Source of the DNA: Methylobacterium sp. J-077
Lineage (GTDB): Bacteria; Pseudomonadota; Alphaproteobacteria; Rhizobiales; Beijerinckiaceae
Direction: 5' to 3'
NCBI RefSeq assembly: GCF_022829365.1
Contig: NZ_JAKSYJ010000114.1
Span: forward strand, 210,711-274,710
DNA length: 64,000 nt
Of the stretch, positions 41,628-50,332 are shown one piece after another. The notes beneath the pieces were generated by a model. The model had not been told where the DNA came from. It was given only the letters and a program-made list of their open reading frames with translations, and ran no database searches. Both the position numbers and the translations under genes were made by a program. The stretch's first letter is position 1, and the number at the start of each line of letters is the position of its first letter.

Positions 41628-42881
41628 TCAGGCGATCCCGTCGATCGCCACCCGCAGGTGCTCCGGCCCGCGCAGGGCGGCGCCGGACCGGTAGGGCGGC
41701 GGGTCCTCGATCAGCCGGGGCGCCTTGAGCCGACTGGCAAGCGCCGTGAGCGCCGCCTCGGCCTCGAACCGAGCCAGCGGGGCGCCGACGCAGTAATGCA
41801 AGCTGCCTCCGAAGCCGAGATGACGGATTCCGGCGCGGTCGGGATCGAAGCGGTCGGGATCCGGGAACATTGCGGCATCGCGGTTGCCGGAGGCGAGCAG
41901 CAGGACCAGGTCGGCGCCCTCGGGGATGGTGACGCCGGCGATGTCGATGGAAGACAGCGTCTTGCGGGTCCGGAACTGCACCGGCGGCTCGTAGCGCAGC
42001 AGCTCCTCGATCAGCCGCGGGGCGCGGCCGGGATCCCAGCGCAGGCGCTCCAATTCGTCGGGGTGGCGAAGCAGGGTGAGCAGCCCATTGGTGATCAGGT
42101 TCACCGTGGTCTCGTGGCCGGCCACCAGCATCAGGATCGAGGTGGCGATCAGGTCGTAATCGCCCATTTTCGCCCCCGTCGGCGTCGCCTCGTTGGCGAG
42201 TCCCGAGAGCATGTCGTCCTGTGGGTGCCGGCGCTTCTCCTTGATCAGGTCGGCCATGTAGCCGCCGATCGCGTCGAAGGTTCGGCTGTTCGCGGCGCGG
42301 ATCTCGGTGTCGGACAGGCTATCGGGCTCGAGGGCCGTGGCGAGCTGGCTCGCCCACCCATGGAACTTCGGCTCGTCCTCCCGGGGCACGCCGAACAATT
42401 CGCAGATCACCGTCACGGGGAGGGGGTAGGCGAGGTCGTCGACCGCGTCGATCTCCCGGGCGCCGCGCTTCTCATCGAGCAAATCGGCCACCAGCCGTTC
42501 GGAACGGGCCCGCATCGCCTGGACGCGCTCCCGGGAGAACTGGTGCATCACGGAGGCCCGCAGGACGTCGTGGTCCGGCGGGTCGCGGAAAATGAAGACC
42601 CTGTGCCGGTCCATCATCCAGTCCTTGAGCGGCTTGACGATCAGGTCCGTGAGGGGATTGCCGGTGCGCGGCCGGTCGGCCGGCGGCAGGGTCTCGGAGC
42701 TGACCCGCGGGTCGTGCAGCAGGCTCGAGATGGCGCCGTGGTTCGAGGCCACCCAGGTCCCGGCTTCGGTCCCATCGTCCTGACGTGAGACCGGATTCTC
42801 CCGCAGCTTGGCGTAGACGGGATAGGGATTCGCGCGGTTGGCGAAATCCTTGACCTGGTCGAGGAGGGTGGCGTCGGGCAT
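41628..42881 (-). CDS. Cytochrome P450
   Basis: 417 residues, soluble bacterial type. I-helix AGHETT, K-helix ELLRYEPP and haem loop GFGGSLHYCVGAPLAR with the axial Cys364. It is the terminal oxygenase of a three-component system: ferredoxin and ferredoxin reductase genes lie just upstream on the same strand (9-bp gap). The substrate is unknown. It resembles CYP107/CYP109-like groups that hydroxylate terpenoids, fatty acids or polyketides, but no finer assignment is justified. Confidence 0.95.
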   Translation of the reverse strand: MPDATLLDQVKDFANRANPYPVYAKLRENPVSRQDDGTEAGTWVASNHGAISSLLHDPRVSSETLPPADRPRTGNPLTDLIVKPLKDWMMDRHRVFIFRDPPDHDVLRASVMHQFSRERVQAMRARSERLVADLLDEKRGAREIDAVDDLAYPLPVTVICELFGVPREDEPKFHGWASQLATALEPDSLSDTEIRAANSRTFDAIGGYMADLIKEKRRHPQDDMLSGLANEATPTGAKMGDYDLIATSILMLVAGHETTVNLITNGLLTLLRHPDELERLRWDPGRAPRLIEELLRYEPPVQFRTRKTLSSIDIAGVTIPEGADLVLLLASGNRDAAMFPDPDRFDPDRAGIRHLGFGGSLHYCVGAPLARFEAEAALTALASRLKAPRLIEDPPPYRSGAALRGPEHLRVAIDGIA

Positions 42882-42890
42882 GCGGTGTCC

Positions 42891-44171
42891 TCAGGGAAAG
42901 CCCGGGGCGAGGACCATGATCCCCTTCGACGGGCGATCGGTGGCCGCCCCATCCGGCGGGAACGGCGCGCCGGCGGCGACCAAATCGGCATGGGCCGGCA
43001 GCCAGCGAGCGCTGTCGACCGCCACGGCCGCGATGCAGCGTCCCGCCTGACCGTAGACGGCGACGAAGCGGCCCGAGCCGGGCTCGCCCAGGGTGATCGC
43101 CAGGGCGTCCGCGCCTTCGGTCAGCCCGACGGACTTGACCACGACATCGCCCTGTGCGGACCAAAAGGTCGGCAAGGCACCGTAGGGACCTTCGGGATTC
43201 GCCCCGGCGAGCAGCCGCCCGGCATGGATCCCCTGTGCCACCGCCTGGCTCCAATGCTCCAGCGCCACGCGGCGCCCGCCGTAGAGCGGGTGGGGGAAGC
43301 GCGCCACGTCGCCGGCGGCGGCGATGCGCGGATCGGGCTGCCCGTCGGTGTCGAGGACGTAGCCGGCCGCATCGCAATCGACGCCGCCGGGATCGGCCGA
43401 CAGGCCGGAGCCGTCGAGCCATTCGGTGTTGCGGACGGCCCCGAGGGCGATCACCGCGACATCCGCCTCGATGCGGGTGCCGTCGGTGAGGTGGGCCCGC
43501 ACGAACCGGCCCTCCGCCTCCTCCAGCCACTCGACCTCGCTGCCGCAGCGCAGATCGACGCCCCGGCCCGCGTGGATCGCTCCGATGAACGCCCCGACCG
43601 TGCCGCCGAGGACGCGGGCCAGCGGCGTTGGGCTGGGCTCGACCAGGGTCACGGGCAGGCCGAGCTGCCGGCACGCGCTGGCGACCTCGCAGCCGATGAA
43701 GCCGCCGCCGATCACCAGCACCCGGCGGGGACCGGCGGCAAGGGCCGCCCGCAGGGCAGCGGCATCGTCCCGCCCGCGCAGGGTGAAGACGCCGGCGAGC
43801 CGGCCTTCGTGGGGGTTCGGCCAGGGCCGGGCGCGGGTGCCGGTGGCGATCAGCAGGCGGTCGTAGGGCAGGGCGCGCCCGTCCGCGAGGTGGAGGGTGC
43901 GGGATCCTCGGTCGAGGCGTTCGGCCGAGCTGCCGAGGTGCCAATCCACGTCCGCGCCGAGGCTGCTCGGCAGGGTCGTGGCGTCCGGCCGGGTCTCGCC
44001 GATGAGGACGTGCTTCGAGAGCGGCGGGCGGTCATAGGGGCGGTACGGCTCAGCGCCGACGATGGCAAGCGCGCCGGTGAACCCGGCCTCGCGCATCGCC
44101 TCGGCCCCGCGCAAAGCCGCCAGGCCGGCGCCCACCACGACCGCGCGCTCGGTGGTTGATCCCGGCGCCAT
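42891..44171 (-). CDS. NAD(P)H-dependent ferredoxin reductase
   Basis: 426 residues. FAD-binding GAGLAALRGAEAMR near residue 15, the NAD(P)-binding GGGFIGCEVAS near 155, and a C-terminal reductase domain, as in putidaredoxin-reductase-type flavoproteins. It passes electrons to the adjacent ferredoxin for the P450. Its ATG is 2 bp after the ferredoxin stop. Confidence 0.93.
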   Translation of the reverse strand: MAPGSTTERAVVVGAGLAALRGAEAMREAGFTGALAIVGAEPYRPYDRPPLSKHVLIGETRPDATTLPSSLGADVDWHLGSSAERLDRGSRTLHLADGRALPYDRLLIATGTRARPWPNPHEGRLAGVFTLRGRDDAAALRAALAAGPRRVLVIGGGFIGCEVASACRQLGLPVTLVEPSPTPLARVLGGTVGAFIGAIHAGRGVDLRCGSEVEWLEEAEGRFVRAHLTDGTRIEADVAVIALGAVRNTEWLDGSGLSADPGGVDCDAAGYVLDTDGQPDPRIAAAGDVARFPHPLYGGRRVALEHWSQAVAQGIHAGRLLAGANPEGPYGALPTFWSAQGDVVVKSVGLTEGADALAITLGEPGSGRFVAVYGQAGRCIAAVAVDSARWLPAHADLVAAGAPFPPDGAATDRPSKGIMVLAPGFP

Positions 44172-44172
44172 C

Positions 44173-44418
44173 TCAGGACGCCTGCCCCGGATCCTCGACC
44201 CGGATCGCCTGAACCGGGCAGGCGACGCGCGCGCGCTCGATGTCGGCCCGGTCCTGCGCAGCGGGAGCGGGATCGTAGAACAGGGCTTCGTGCCCCTCGA
44301 TGCGGAAGTGCCGCGGCGCCGCGTAGCAGCACTGGGCATAGGCCTGGCAGAGATTGAGATCGACGCACACCCGCAGGCCGGGTGGTGAGCCGGAGGACGC
44401 ATCGGCGGGGGTGGACAT
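44173..44418 (-). CDS. P450-type [3Fe-4S]/[4Fe-4S] ferredoxin
   Basis: 81 residues. Cluster motif C24-QAYAQ-C30 and C67-P (ACPVQAI). The residue at the position of the second cysteine in CxxCxxC ferredoxins is Tyr27, the pattern of P450-partner ferredoxins that hold a 3Fe-4S cluster. It is the first gene of the ferredoxin-reductase-P450 operon. Confidence 0.93.
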   Translation of the reverse strand: MSTPADASSGSPPGLRVCVDLNLCQAYAQCCYAAPRHFRIEGHEALFYDPAPAAQDRADIERARVACPVQAIRVEDPGQAS

Positions 44419-44498
44419 GGCGGTGCAACCGCGGCGGGGACGGGGAGTTCCGCGCGGGGCGTCGTCTCGACCGTCGCAGGCGATCCAAAAGTTTCCGC

Positions 44499-44512
44499 GC
44501 GATCTAGATCGC
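44499..44512. promoter_or_regulatory. 14-bp perfect palindrome upstream of the P450 operon
   Basis: GCGATCTAGATCGC lies about 80 bp before the ferredoxin start and 150 bp before the divergent XRE gene. It could be an operator for either gene; the XRE protein is the only local regulator. CTAG is rare in this kind of DNA, which adds weight. Confidence 0.4.
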
Positions 44513-44660
44513 CCAGACCAGCCGGCGGATCGTCATCCTGCGGGCTTCCGTGAAGAAAACTCGGAAGACGCCGCCATCCGAGATCAGATTGGCCAAGCAG
44601 CGAACCAAATCCCCCGTCGGACAATGAGCGCGCAGCATCGAGGCAACCGGGAGGCGGACG

Positions 44661-44984
44661 ATGAAAGACCGAACTGTGGACCGTCTGACAGAAACCTGGC
44701 GGCAGGACCCCGAATACGTGGCCGCCTACGAGGCTCTCGACCATGAATTCGCGCTGGCGAAGGCGATGATCCTGGCACGGACACGCGCGCGCCTGTCGCA
44801 GACGCAACTCGCGGAGAAGATGGGAACGGATCGGGCCAGGATCTCGCGATGGGGATCGGGGGCCGCGAGCCCGACCGTGGAGACGCCGCGGCGGATGGCC
44901 GACGCGACGGGCATGGAACTCATGGCTCGCTTCAAGCGCCCGCGCCGCAGCAAGCCCGCTCAGCCGAACCGGGCAACGGTTTGA
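44661..44984 (+). CDS. Orphan XRE-family helix-turn-helix regulator
   Basis: 107 residues with an HTH at about 45-95 (ARLSQTQLAEKMGTDRARISRW). The family's usual SRWESG...L is here SRWGSGAASPTVETPRR, so helix 4 is altered. The N-terminal segment (AAYEALDHEFALAKAMILAR) is the extension of HigA-type antitoxins, but no toxin gene adjoins it. It is divergent from the P450 operon and may control it. Confidence 0.8.
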   Translation: MKDRTVDRLTETWRQDPEYVAAYEALDHEFALAKAMILARTRARLSQTQLAEKMGTDRARISRWGSGAASPTVETPRRMADATGMELMARFKRPRRSKPAQPNRATV

Positions 44985-45184
44985 AGCAACGGGGATGCGC
45001 CGCACCTCGGCCGGCGAGTCTCCAACGTTGCGGCCGGGGTCATTGGGGCCGATTCACTGATCTAAAAATATCATGGCGGATCGCCGTCGAAATGAAGCAT
45101 TGGAATTCCCCTGCGTGACGGTTCGCACTATTGTCGCGCCGCCCCGCGGACCGACCCGAAACGCCGCGATCTCAGGAGGGCACC

Positions 45185-45733
45185 ATGCCGTACGGTGCAC
45201 GAACGAGTCTCGCCGCCCTGATCCTGTCCCTCGCCCTGGGCGCGACCGGCGCGCGAGCCGAGCAGGCCTCGGGCTGGACCGATCCGCCGGCCCGCAAGCC
45301 GGCCGCGGCGGCGAGTCCGGCCGAGGCTCAGAAAGCCGCCCCGCCACCCGCATCGACTCCCGCCGCCGCGGCCCCAGTCCGCAAGGCGGTGGCCGCGCGG
45401 CCCGTCCGGACGCGGATCGTGACGCGCCGCCCCGCCCCGGAGGCCAAGCGGGTCGCCACGACCGCGCATCGGCCGCGCGTCGCCGCAGCCACGGTCCGGA
45501 CCGTCCGCCCGCACAGGATGGTCGCGGTCGCACCGCCGCCTCCACCGCTGCCGGACGGCTACCCGCGCTACCGGGCCTACAATTACGGCCCGGGCTACGC
45601 CGACGAGCGGCTGGAGCGCCTGCGCGCCGCGGAGGCGGCCGGCTACCTTGTCGTGCGCCGCCGCTCGGTGGAGTTCCCGGACGGCCGGTCGCTGCGGGTC
45701 TACCGGCCGGACGACGAGGGCGAGCCTTTCTGA
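45185..45733 (+). CDS. Secreted Ala/Pro/Arg-rich protein, unknown function
   Basis: 182 residues from an ATG preceded by AGGAGG. Signal peptide ending ARA-EQ (about residue 25). Residues 30-115 are low-complexity Ala/Pro/Arg. The last 65 are ordered and Tyr/Arg-rich (DGYPRYRAYNYGPGYADERLERLRAAEAAGYLVVRRRSVEF). It probably acts in the envelope. Its 3' end overlaps the converging acyl-CoA ligase gene by 34 bp. Confidence 0.75.
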   Translation: MPYGARTSLAALILSLALGATGARAEQASGWTDPPARKPAAAASPAEAQKAAPPPASTPAAAAPVRKAVAARPVRTRIVTRRPAPEAKRVATTAHRPRVAAATVRTVRPHRMVAVAPPPPPLPDGYPRYRAYNYGPGYADERLERLRAAEAAGYLVVRRRSVEFPDGRSLRVYRPDDEGEPF

Positions 45734-47472
45734 GCTGAAACCTCCGCGAACACGGCCCGCAGGGGCGCCCGCAGGATCTTGCCGGCGGGGTTGCGGGGCA
45801 GGAGCCCGTCCCAGACCACCACGCGCACCGGCACTTTGAAGGCCGCGAGCCGCTCGGCCGCGAAGGCCCGGATCTCCTCCGGCCCGATCCGGGCGCCCTC
45901 GGCCAGCGCCACGATCGCGCCGGGCTCCTCGCCCAGCGTCGGGTGCGGCACGGCCAGCACCACGGCATCGATCACGTCGGGGTGCGCGTAGAGGGCGTTC
46001 TCGACCTCGCAGCAATAGATGTTCTCGCCGCCGCGGATCAGCATGTCCTTGATCCGGTCGACGATGGTCAGGAACCCCTCGTCGTCGGCGCGGGCGAGGT
46101 CGCCGGTGCGCAGCCAGCCCTCCGAGAACACCTCGGCGGTGGCCTGCGGGTCGTCCCAGTAGCCGCGGACCACGTTCGGGCCCTTCACGCACAGCTCGCC
46201 GACGCTGCCGGGGGGGAGATCCTGGCCGAGCGGATCGAGGATCCGCACCTCGCAGACCGGCAGGGGCGGCCCGCAGGATTCGGGATGGGCCAGGTAATCC
46301 TCGGCCTGGTGGTGGGTGAAGGTCGCCGAGGTCTCGGTCATGCCCCAGCCGGTGGCGGGGACGGCCTTCGGGAAGGCCTCGCCCAGGGCGCGCACGAGAT
46401 CGCCGGCCGCCGGGGCGCCGCCATAGGTCACGGATTCGAGGCTCGGCAGCGGCCGGCCCGCCTCCCGGGCGGCGGTGGCGAGCTGCCACGCGATGGTCGG
46501 CACGCCGCCGGCCCCGGTGCAGCCCTCCCGGTCGATCAGGTCGAGGGCCTCGTGGGCGTCCCAGCGATGCATCATGACCAGGCGATGGCCGCCGTAGAGC
46601 GCCGACCCGAGGCTCGCGTGGCAGCCGGTGACGTGGAACAGCGGGATCACCAGCAGCGAGGCCCGCTGCGGCGCGGACGGGTCGGACTTGGGCGGCGTCT
46701 CGCCCCGGCGCAGGGCGCTGCGCGACGCAGAATAGGGATAGGCCATCACCGTGGTCGCCGCCGCCCGGTGGGTGCCGACCGCGCCCTTGGGCCGTCCGGT
46801 GGTGCCGGAGGTGTAGAACAGGGTCGCGTCGTCCTCCGGGTCGAGGGCGATGTCGGGCGGGGCCAAGTCGGGCAGGGTGGCCCAGTCCGACACCGGGCCG
46901 ATCACCACGGCGAGCGGCGTCGCCCGGTCGTCGGGCTCCATCCGGGTGACGAAAACCCGCTCCAGCGCCGGGCATTCGGCCCGGTGCGGCGCGATCCGTT
47001 CGAACCGGGCGCCGTCGGCGATCAGCACCCGCGCGCCGGAATGCCGGAGCGCGTAGGCCAGTTCCGGCCCGGTCCACCAAGCGTTGAGCGGCGTCGCGAT
47101 CGCCCCGGCCAGCAGAGCGCCGTAATAGCAGACCGGCCATTCCGGCAAGTTGCGCAACGCGATCGCGACCCGGTCGCCCTTGCCGATCCCGGCCGCCACA
47201 AGGGCGTGGGCCAGGGCGGTCGCGGCGCGGGCGAAGCCCGTGAAGGTGACGCGCTCGTCCCGGTAGACCACGAAGGTTTTTTCCCCGTGCCCCTGGGCGA
47301 TGCGGAACAGGTCGCGCAGGGTCGGCGGCGCGGTCGTCCAGATCCGGGTCGGCACGCCGCGGATCGGAACCGTGGCGATCGCGAACAGCGCGCCGGGCGC
47401 CGTGAGCCGGGCTTCCGCCGCGCGGAAGGAGAGGGCGGGCCAGCCGGCGGGGATGCGGGGATCGGGGCTCAT
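45700..47472 (-). CDS. Acyl-CoA ligase (AMP-forming)
   Basis: 590 residues. ANL superfamily with the AMP-binding P-loop YTSGTTGRPKG, the A5 motif GWGMTETSATF, the A7/A8 region GWLRTGDLARADDEGFLTIVDRIKDM and the catalytic Lys near NPAGKILR. It activates a carboxylic acid as its CoA thioester. It is the last gene of a leftward set with two SDRs, a kinase-like protein and an acyl-CoA dehydrogenase, so it probably supplies their substrate. Its ATG overlaps the SDR stop. Confidence 0.92.
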   Translation of the reverse strand: MSPDPRIPAGWPALSFRAAEARLTAPGALFAIATVPIRGVPTRIWTTAPPTLRDLFRIAQGHGEKTFVVYRDERVTFTGFARAATALAHALVAAGIGKGDRVAIALRNLPEWPVCYYGALLAGAIATPLNAWWTGPELAYALRHSGARVLIADGARFERIAPHRAECPALERVFVTRMEPDDRATPLAVVIGPVSDWATLPDLAPPDIALDPEDDATLFYTSGTTGRPKGAVGTHRAAATTVMAYPYSASRSALRRGETPPKSDPSAPQRASLLVIPLFHVTGCHASLGSALYGGHRLVMMHRWDAHEALDLIDREGCTGAGGVPTIAWQLATAAREAGRPLPSLESVTYGGAPAAGDLVRALGEAFPKAVPATGWGMTETSATFTHHQAEDYLAHPESCGPPLPVCEVRILDPLGQDLPPGSVGELCVKGPNVVRGYWDDPQATAEVFSEGWLRTGDLARADDEGFLTIVDRIKDMLIRGGENIYCCEVENALYAHPDVIDAVVLAVPHPTLGEEPGAIVALAEGARIGPEEIRAFAAERLAAFKVPVRVVVWDGLLPRNPAGKILRAPLRAVFAEVSAQKGSPSSSGR

Positions 47473-48239
47473 CGCGCGATCGTCACGCCGCCGTCGATCA
47501 CCAGCGCCTGGCCGGTGACGAACCGGCCGGCCGGCGATGCCAGGAACACGGCCGCCCCCGCGATCTCGTCGGGCTCGCCGATCCGGCGGAGCGGCGCGGC
47601 GTCGGTGGTGGCGGCCAGCATCTCGGGATCCTCCCACAGGGCCCTGGCGAAATCGGTGCGGATCAGTCCCGGGCAGAGGCAATTCACCCGGACGTTGGCC
47701 GGGCCGTACTCGACCGCGTAGTTGCGGGCGAGTTGAAGGTCGGCCGCCTTGGAGACGTTGTAGGCGCCGATCACCGGCGAGCCCTTCAGCGCCCCGATGG
47801 ACGAGACGATCACGATCGCCCCGTCCCGCCGCGCAACCATGCCGGGGGCGACCATCTGGATCAGCCAGTGGTTCGACAGAACGTTGTTCTCCAGGATCTT
47901 GCGGAACTGCGCGTCCGAGATGCCGGCGAGCGGCCCGTAATACGGGTTGCTGGCGGCGTTGCAGACCAGCACGTCCACCGGACCAAGCCGGGATTCGGTC
48001 TCAGCGACCAGATCCTCCAGCTCGGCCTTCACGGAGATGCTGGCCGGGATCGCCACCGCGCGGCCCCGGCCGTGGGCGGCCGCGATCTCGGCCACCACGG
48101 CGTCGCAGGCCTCGCGCTTGCGCGAGGAGATCACCACCCGGGCGCCGTGCTCGGCCATCCGCAGGGCGATCGCCCGGCCAATGCCCCGGGACGAGCCGGT
48201 GATCAGCGCGACCTTGTCGGTCAGATCGAACAGGGACAT
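47469..48239 (-). CDS. Short-chain dehydrogenase/reductase (SDR)
   Basis: 256 residues. Classical SDR with cofactor motif TGSSRGIGRA (about 14-23), NAAS at about 91-94 and the active-site YNVSK with Ser upstream. It resembles the DHRS4/FabG-like group. It overlaps the acyl-CoA ligase (ATGA). A repeat-filled 256-bp gap separates it from the upstream SDR. Confidence 0.9.
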   Translation of the reverse strand: MSLFDLTDKVALITGSSRGIGRAIALRMAEHGARVVISSRKREACDAVVAEIAAAHGRGRAVAIPASISVKAELEDLVAETESRLGPVDVLVCNAASNPYYGPLAGISDAQFRKILENNVLSNHWLIQMVAPGMVARRDGAIVIVSSIGALKGSPVIGAYNVSKAADLQLARNYAVEYGPANVRVNCLCPGLIRTDFARALWEDPEMLAATTDAAPLRRIGEPDEIAGAAVFLASPAGRFVTGQALVIDGGVTIAR

Positions 48240-48495
48240 GGGTCGGCTCGGTTCTGAATGGGGTGGGGCGCGCCCACCATCCTCATTCCGTGGGCCATGA
48301 TGCTTGCACATCGTCGAGGGAAGAGGGCACCGGCCGAGGACATGCGCGTCTCCCTCCCCCCTCTGCGGGGGAGGGAGAGCCGCGGTGTCTGCCGTGCCTT
48401 CTGCCGAACCCGATTTGTAAATCCGCAAGCCCGCACGGGAGAGGGGACCCGCGCCACGCTCGGCCGGCGGTCCGATTGTCCGACGCCGACCATCG
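48240..48495. other. 256-bp gap between two SDR genes, filled by repeat DNA
   Basis: Most of it is the palindromic repeat block at 48351-48450. No gene was seen. The block splits what would otherwise be a compact five-gene catabolic operon. Confidence 0.6.
48351..48450. repeat. GC-rich palindromic repeat block (bchD/pucC-type family)
   Basis: A perfect 10-bp-stem hairpin (TCCCTCCCCC / GGGGGAGGGA, 48351-48376) is followed by an unpaired middle and the unit CCCGCACGGGAGAGGGGACCC (48430-48450). The same two units, in varied order, make up the insertions in the PucC-family gene and bchD. This copy is intergenic and probably the least altered reference. Confidence 0.8.
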
Positions 48496-49272
48496 TCATG
48501 CCTCCCCCAGCATCGACCGGCGCAGGCGCGCCATGCCGGCGAGCCAGCGTTCGGGGTCGTCGGCCCGGCGGCGGGCATAGTCCGCGACCTGCGGGTGCGG
48601 CAGGATCAGGAACTTGCCCACCGCCAGCCCGTCGAAGGCCGCCTCGGCCACGGAGGCGGGCGAGAGCACGCCGTCGCGGGCGGCGGCGCTGGCGGCCCCG
48701 AGCATGGCGGTTTCGACGCCTTGCGGGCACAGGGCGGCGACCCGGATGCCGTCCTCGGCATGCGCGATGGCAAGGTGTTCCAGGAAGGCCAGCGCCGCGT
48801 GCTTGGTGGCCGAATAGGTGGCGCTGCCGATCTGGCTGAGCAATCCGGCCGCCGAGACGGTGCCGAGGAAGGCGCCCCCGCCGCGGGCGAGCCAGAGCGG
48901 GACCAGGACCCGCGCCGCGTGGACATGGCCCATCACGTTCACCGACCAGGCGCGATCCCAGCTCGCCGGATCGGCCGAGGTCGCGAGCCCGGGATCGGGG
49001 TCGCGCTCCAGGATGCCGGCATTGGAACAATACAGCGCGATCGGGCCGATCTCGGCCTCGATCCGGCGCAGGATTTCGGCGACGGCCGCGGCATCCGCTA
49101 CGTCGAGCGCGTAGGCACGGCCGCCGAGCCGGGCGGCGACGGCCTCCGCCCCGGCGCCGTCCCGGTCGAGGGCGACGACGCGGGCGCCCCGGGCCTGCGC
49201 GGCCTCGGCGAGCGCCCGGCCGATGCCCCTTGCGGCTCCGGTGACGGCGACGACGCGGCCGGCGAGATCCAT
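48496..49272 (-). CDS. Short-chain dehydrogenase/reductase (SDR)
   Basis: 258 residues. Cofactor motif TGAARGIGRA (11-20), an atypical CSNAGI instead of NNAG, and catalytic YSATK with the upstream Ser. It is adjacent to the kinase-like gene (TGAGATG), which points to a shared pathway. The substrate is unknown. Confidence 0.9.
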   Translation of the reverse strand: MDLAGRVVAVTGAARGIGRALAEAAQARGARVVALDRDGAGAEAVAARLGGRAYALDVADAAAVAEILRRIEAEIGPIALYCSNAGILERDPDPGLATSADPASWDRAWSVNVMGHVHAARVLVPLWLARGGGAFLGTVSAAGLLSQIGSATYSATKHAALAFLEHLAIAHAEDGIRVAALCPQGVETAMLGAASAAARDGVLSPASVAEAAFDGLAVGKFLILPHPQVADYARRRADDPERWLAGMARLRRSMLGEA

Positions 49273-49273
49273 C

Positions 49274-50332
49274 TCAGGCCCCCGCGCGCTCGGCGAAGGC
49301 CCAGGCCGAGGCGGCGAGCGTCGGCACCCGGGCCGCCATGGCGGCGGCGTGCTCGCTCGCGGCGTTGCCGGCCTTGGCGCGGGCGGCCACGCCCTGGAGG
49401 ATGCCGACCAGCCGGAACAGGTTGTAGGCGAAGTACCAGTCGAGATCGGGCAGATCCGCCCGGCCGGCGGCGCGGCAGTAGAGCGCCACCGCCTCGTCCC
49501 GGGTCGGGATGCCCAGCGCCGGCAGGTCGAGGCCGCCGAGCGAACTGCGGCCGTCCGCGGGCAGTTCCCAATGCATCAGCAGGTAGCTGAAATCGGCGAG
49601 CGGATCGCCCAGCGTCGACAGCTCCCAGTCCAGAACCGCGCTGACGCCGCCATCGGGCGAGAAGATCAGGTTGTCGAGGCGGTAATCGCCGTGGACGATG
49701 GCGGCGCCCTGCTGTTCCGGCACGGTCCTGGGCAGCCACGCGATCAGGCGCTCGACATCCTCCAGCCGGTCATCCTCGGCGGCGCGGTACTGGTGGGTCC
49801 AGCGGTCGACCTGACGGGCGAAGTAGTTGCCGGGCCGGCCGTAATCGGCGAGCCCCGCCGCCTCCGGGTCGATCGCGTGCAGGCGGGCGAGCGTCGCGAT
49901 CATCATGGCGTAGTGCCGGTGCCGGGCATGCGGATCGAGGCCGGGCAGGGTACCGTCCCAGTGGACGGTGCCGCCCACCGCCTCCATCACGTAGAAGGCC
50001 GCGCCGATGATGTTTTCGTCCTCACAGAGGGCGAAGGGCCTCGGAACCGGAAACCCCTCGCCATAGAGCGCGCCGATCACCCGGAACTCGCGCTCCACCG
50101 CGTGCGCGGAGGGCAGCAGCGGCCCGAACGGCTTGCGCCGGAGCACGTAGGCCTGGCCGGGCGTTTCCAGCCGGTAGGTCGGGTTCGACTGGCCGCCGCG
50201 GAACTGCTGCACGGTGAGGGGACCGGCATAGTCGCGCACATGCTCGGCGAGCCAGGCGGCCAGCCGGGCCTCGTCGATCCGATGGCGCGGCTCGACCGGC
50301 TTCACGCCGGAGAAGGCGTCGGGGCCGCTCAT
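49274..50332 (-). CDS. APH-family phosphotransferase (LvaA/ACAD10-kinase-like)
   Basis: 352 residues. Kinase-like fold with the catalytic loop [12 protein letters not shown] and metal-binding LDWELST. Proteins of this type next to or fused with an acyl-CoA dehydrogenase phosphorylate the 4-hydroxyl of 4-hydroxyacyl-CoAs (LvaA of Pseudomonas putida, ACAD10/11 of animals). It overlaps the acyl-CoA dehydrogenase gene by 4 bp, so they are co-translated. Confidence 0.87.
   Translation of the reverse strand: MSGPDAFSGVKPVEPRHRIDEARLAAWLAEHVRDYAGPLTVQQFRGGQSNPTYRLETPGQAYVLRRKPFGPLLPSAHAVEREFRVIGALYGEGFPVPRPFALCEDENIIGAAFYVMEAVGGTVHWDGTLPGLDPHARHRHYAMMIATLARLHAIDPEAAGLADYGRPGNYFARQVDRWTHQYRAAEDDRLEDVERLIAWLPRTVPEQQGAAIVHGDYRLDNLIFSPDGGVSAVLDWELSTLGDPLADFSYLLMHWELPADGRSSLGGLDLPALGIPTRDEAVALYCRAAGRADLPDLDWYFAYNLFRLVGILQGVAARAKAGNAASEHAAAMAARVPTLAASAWAFAERAGA

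Noticed and set aside
44661..44984. Toxin-antitoxin system with the XRE protein as antitoxin
   Set aside because: No toxin-sized gene adjoins it on either side in the same direction.
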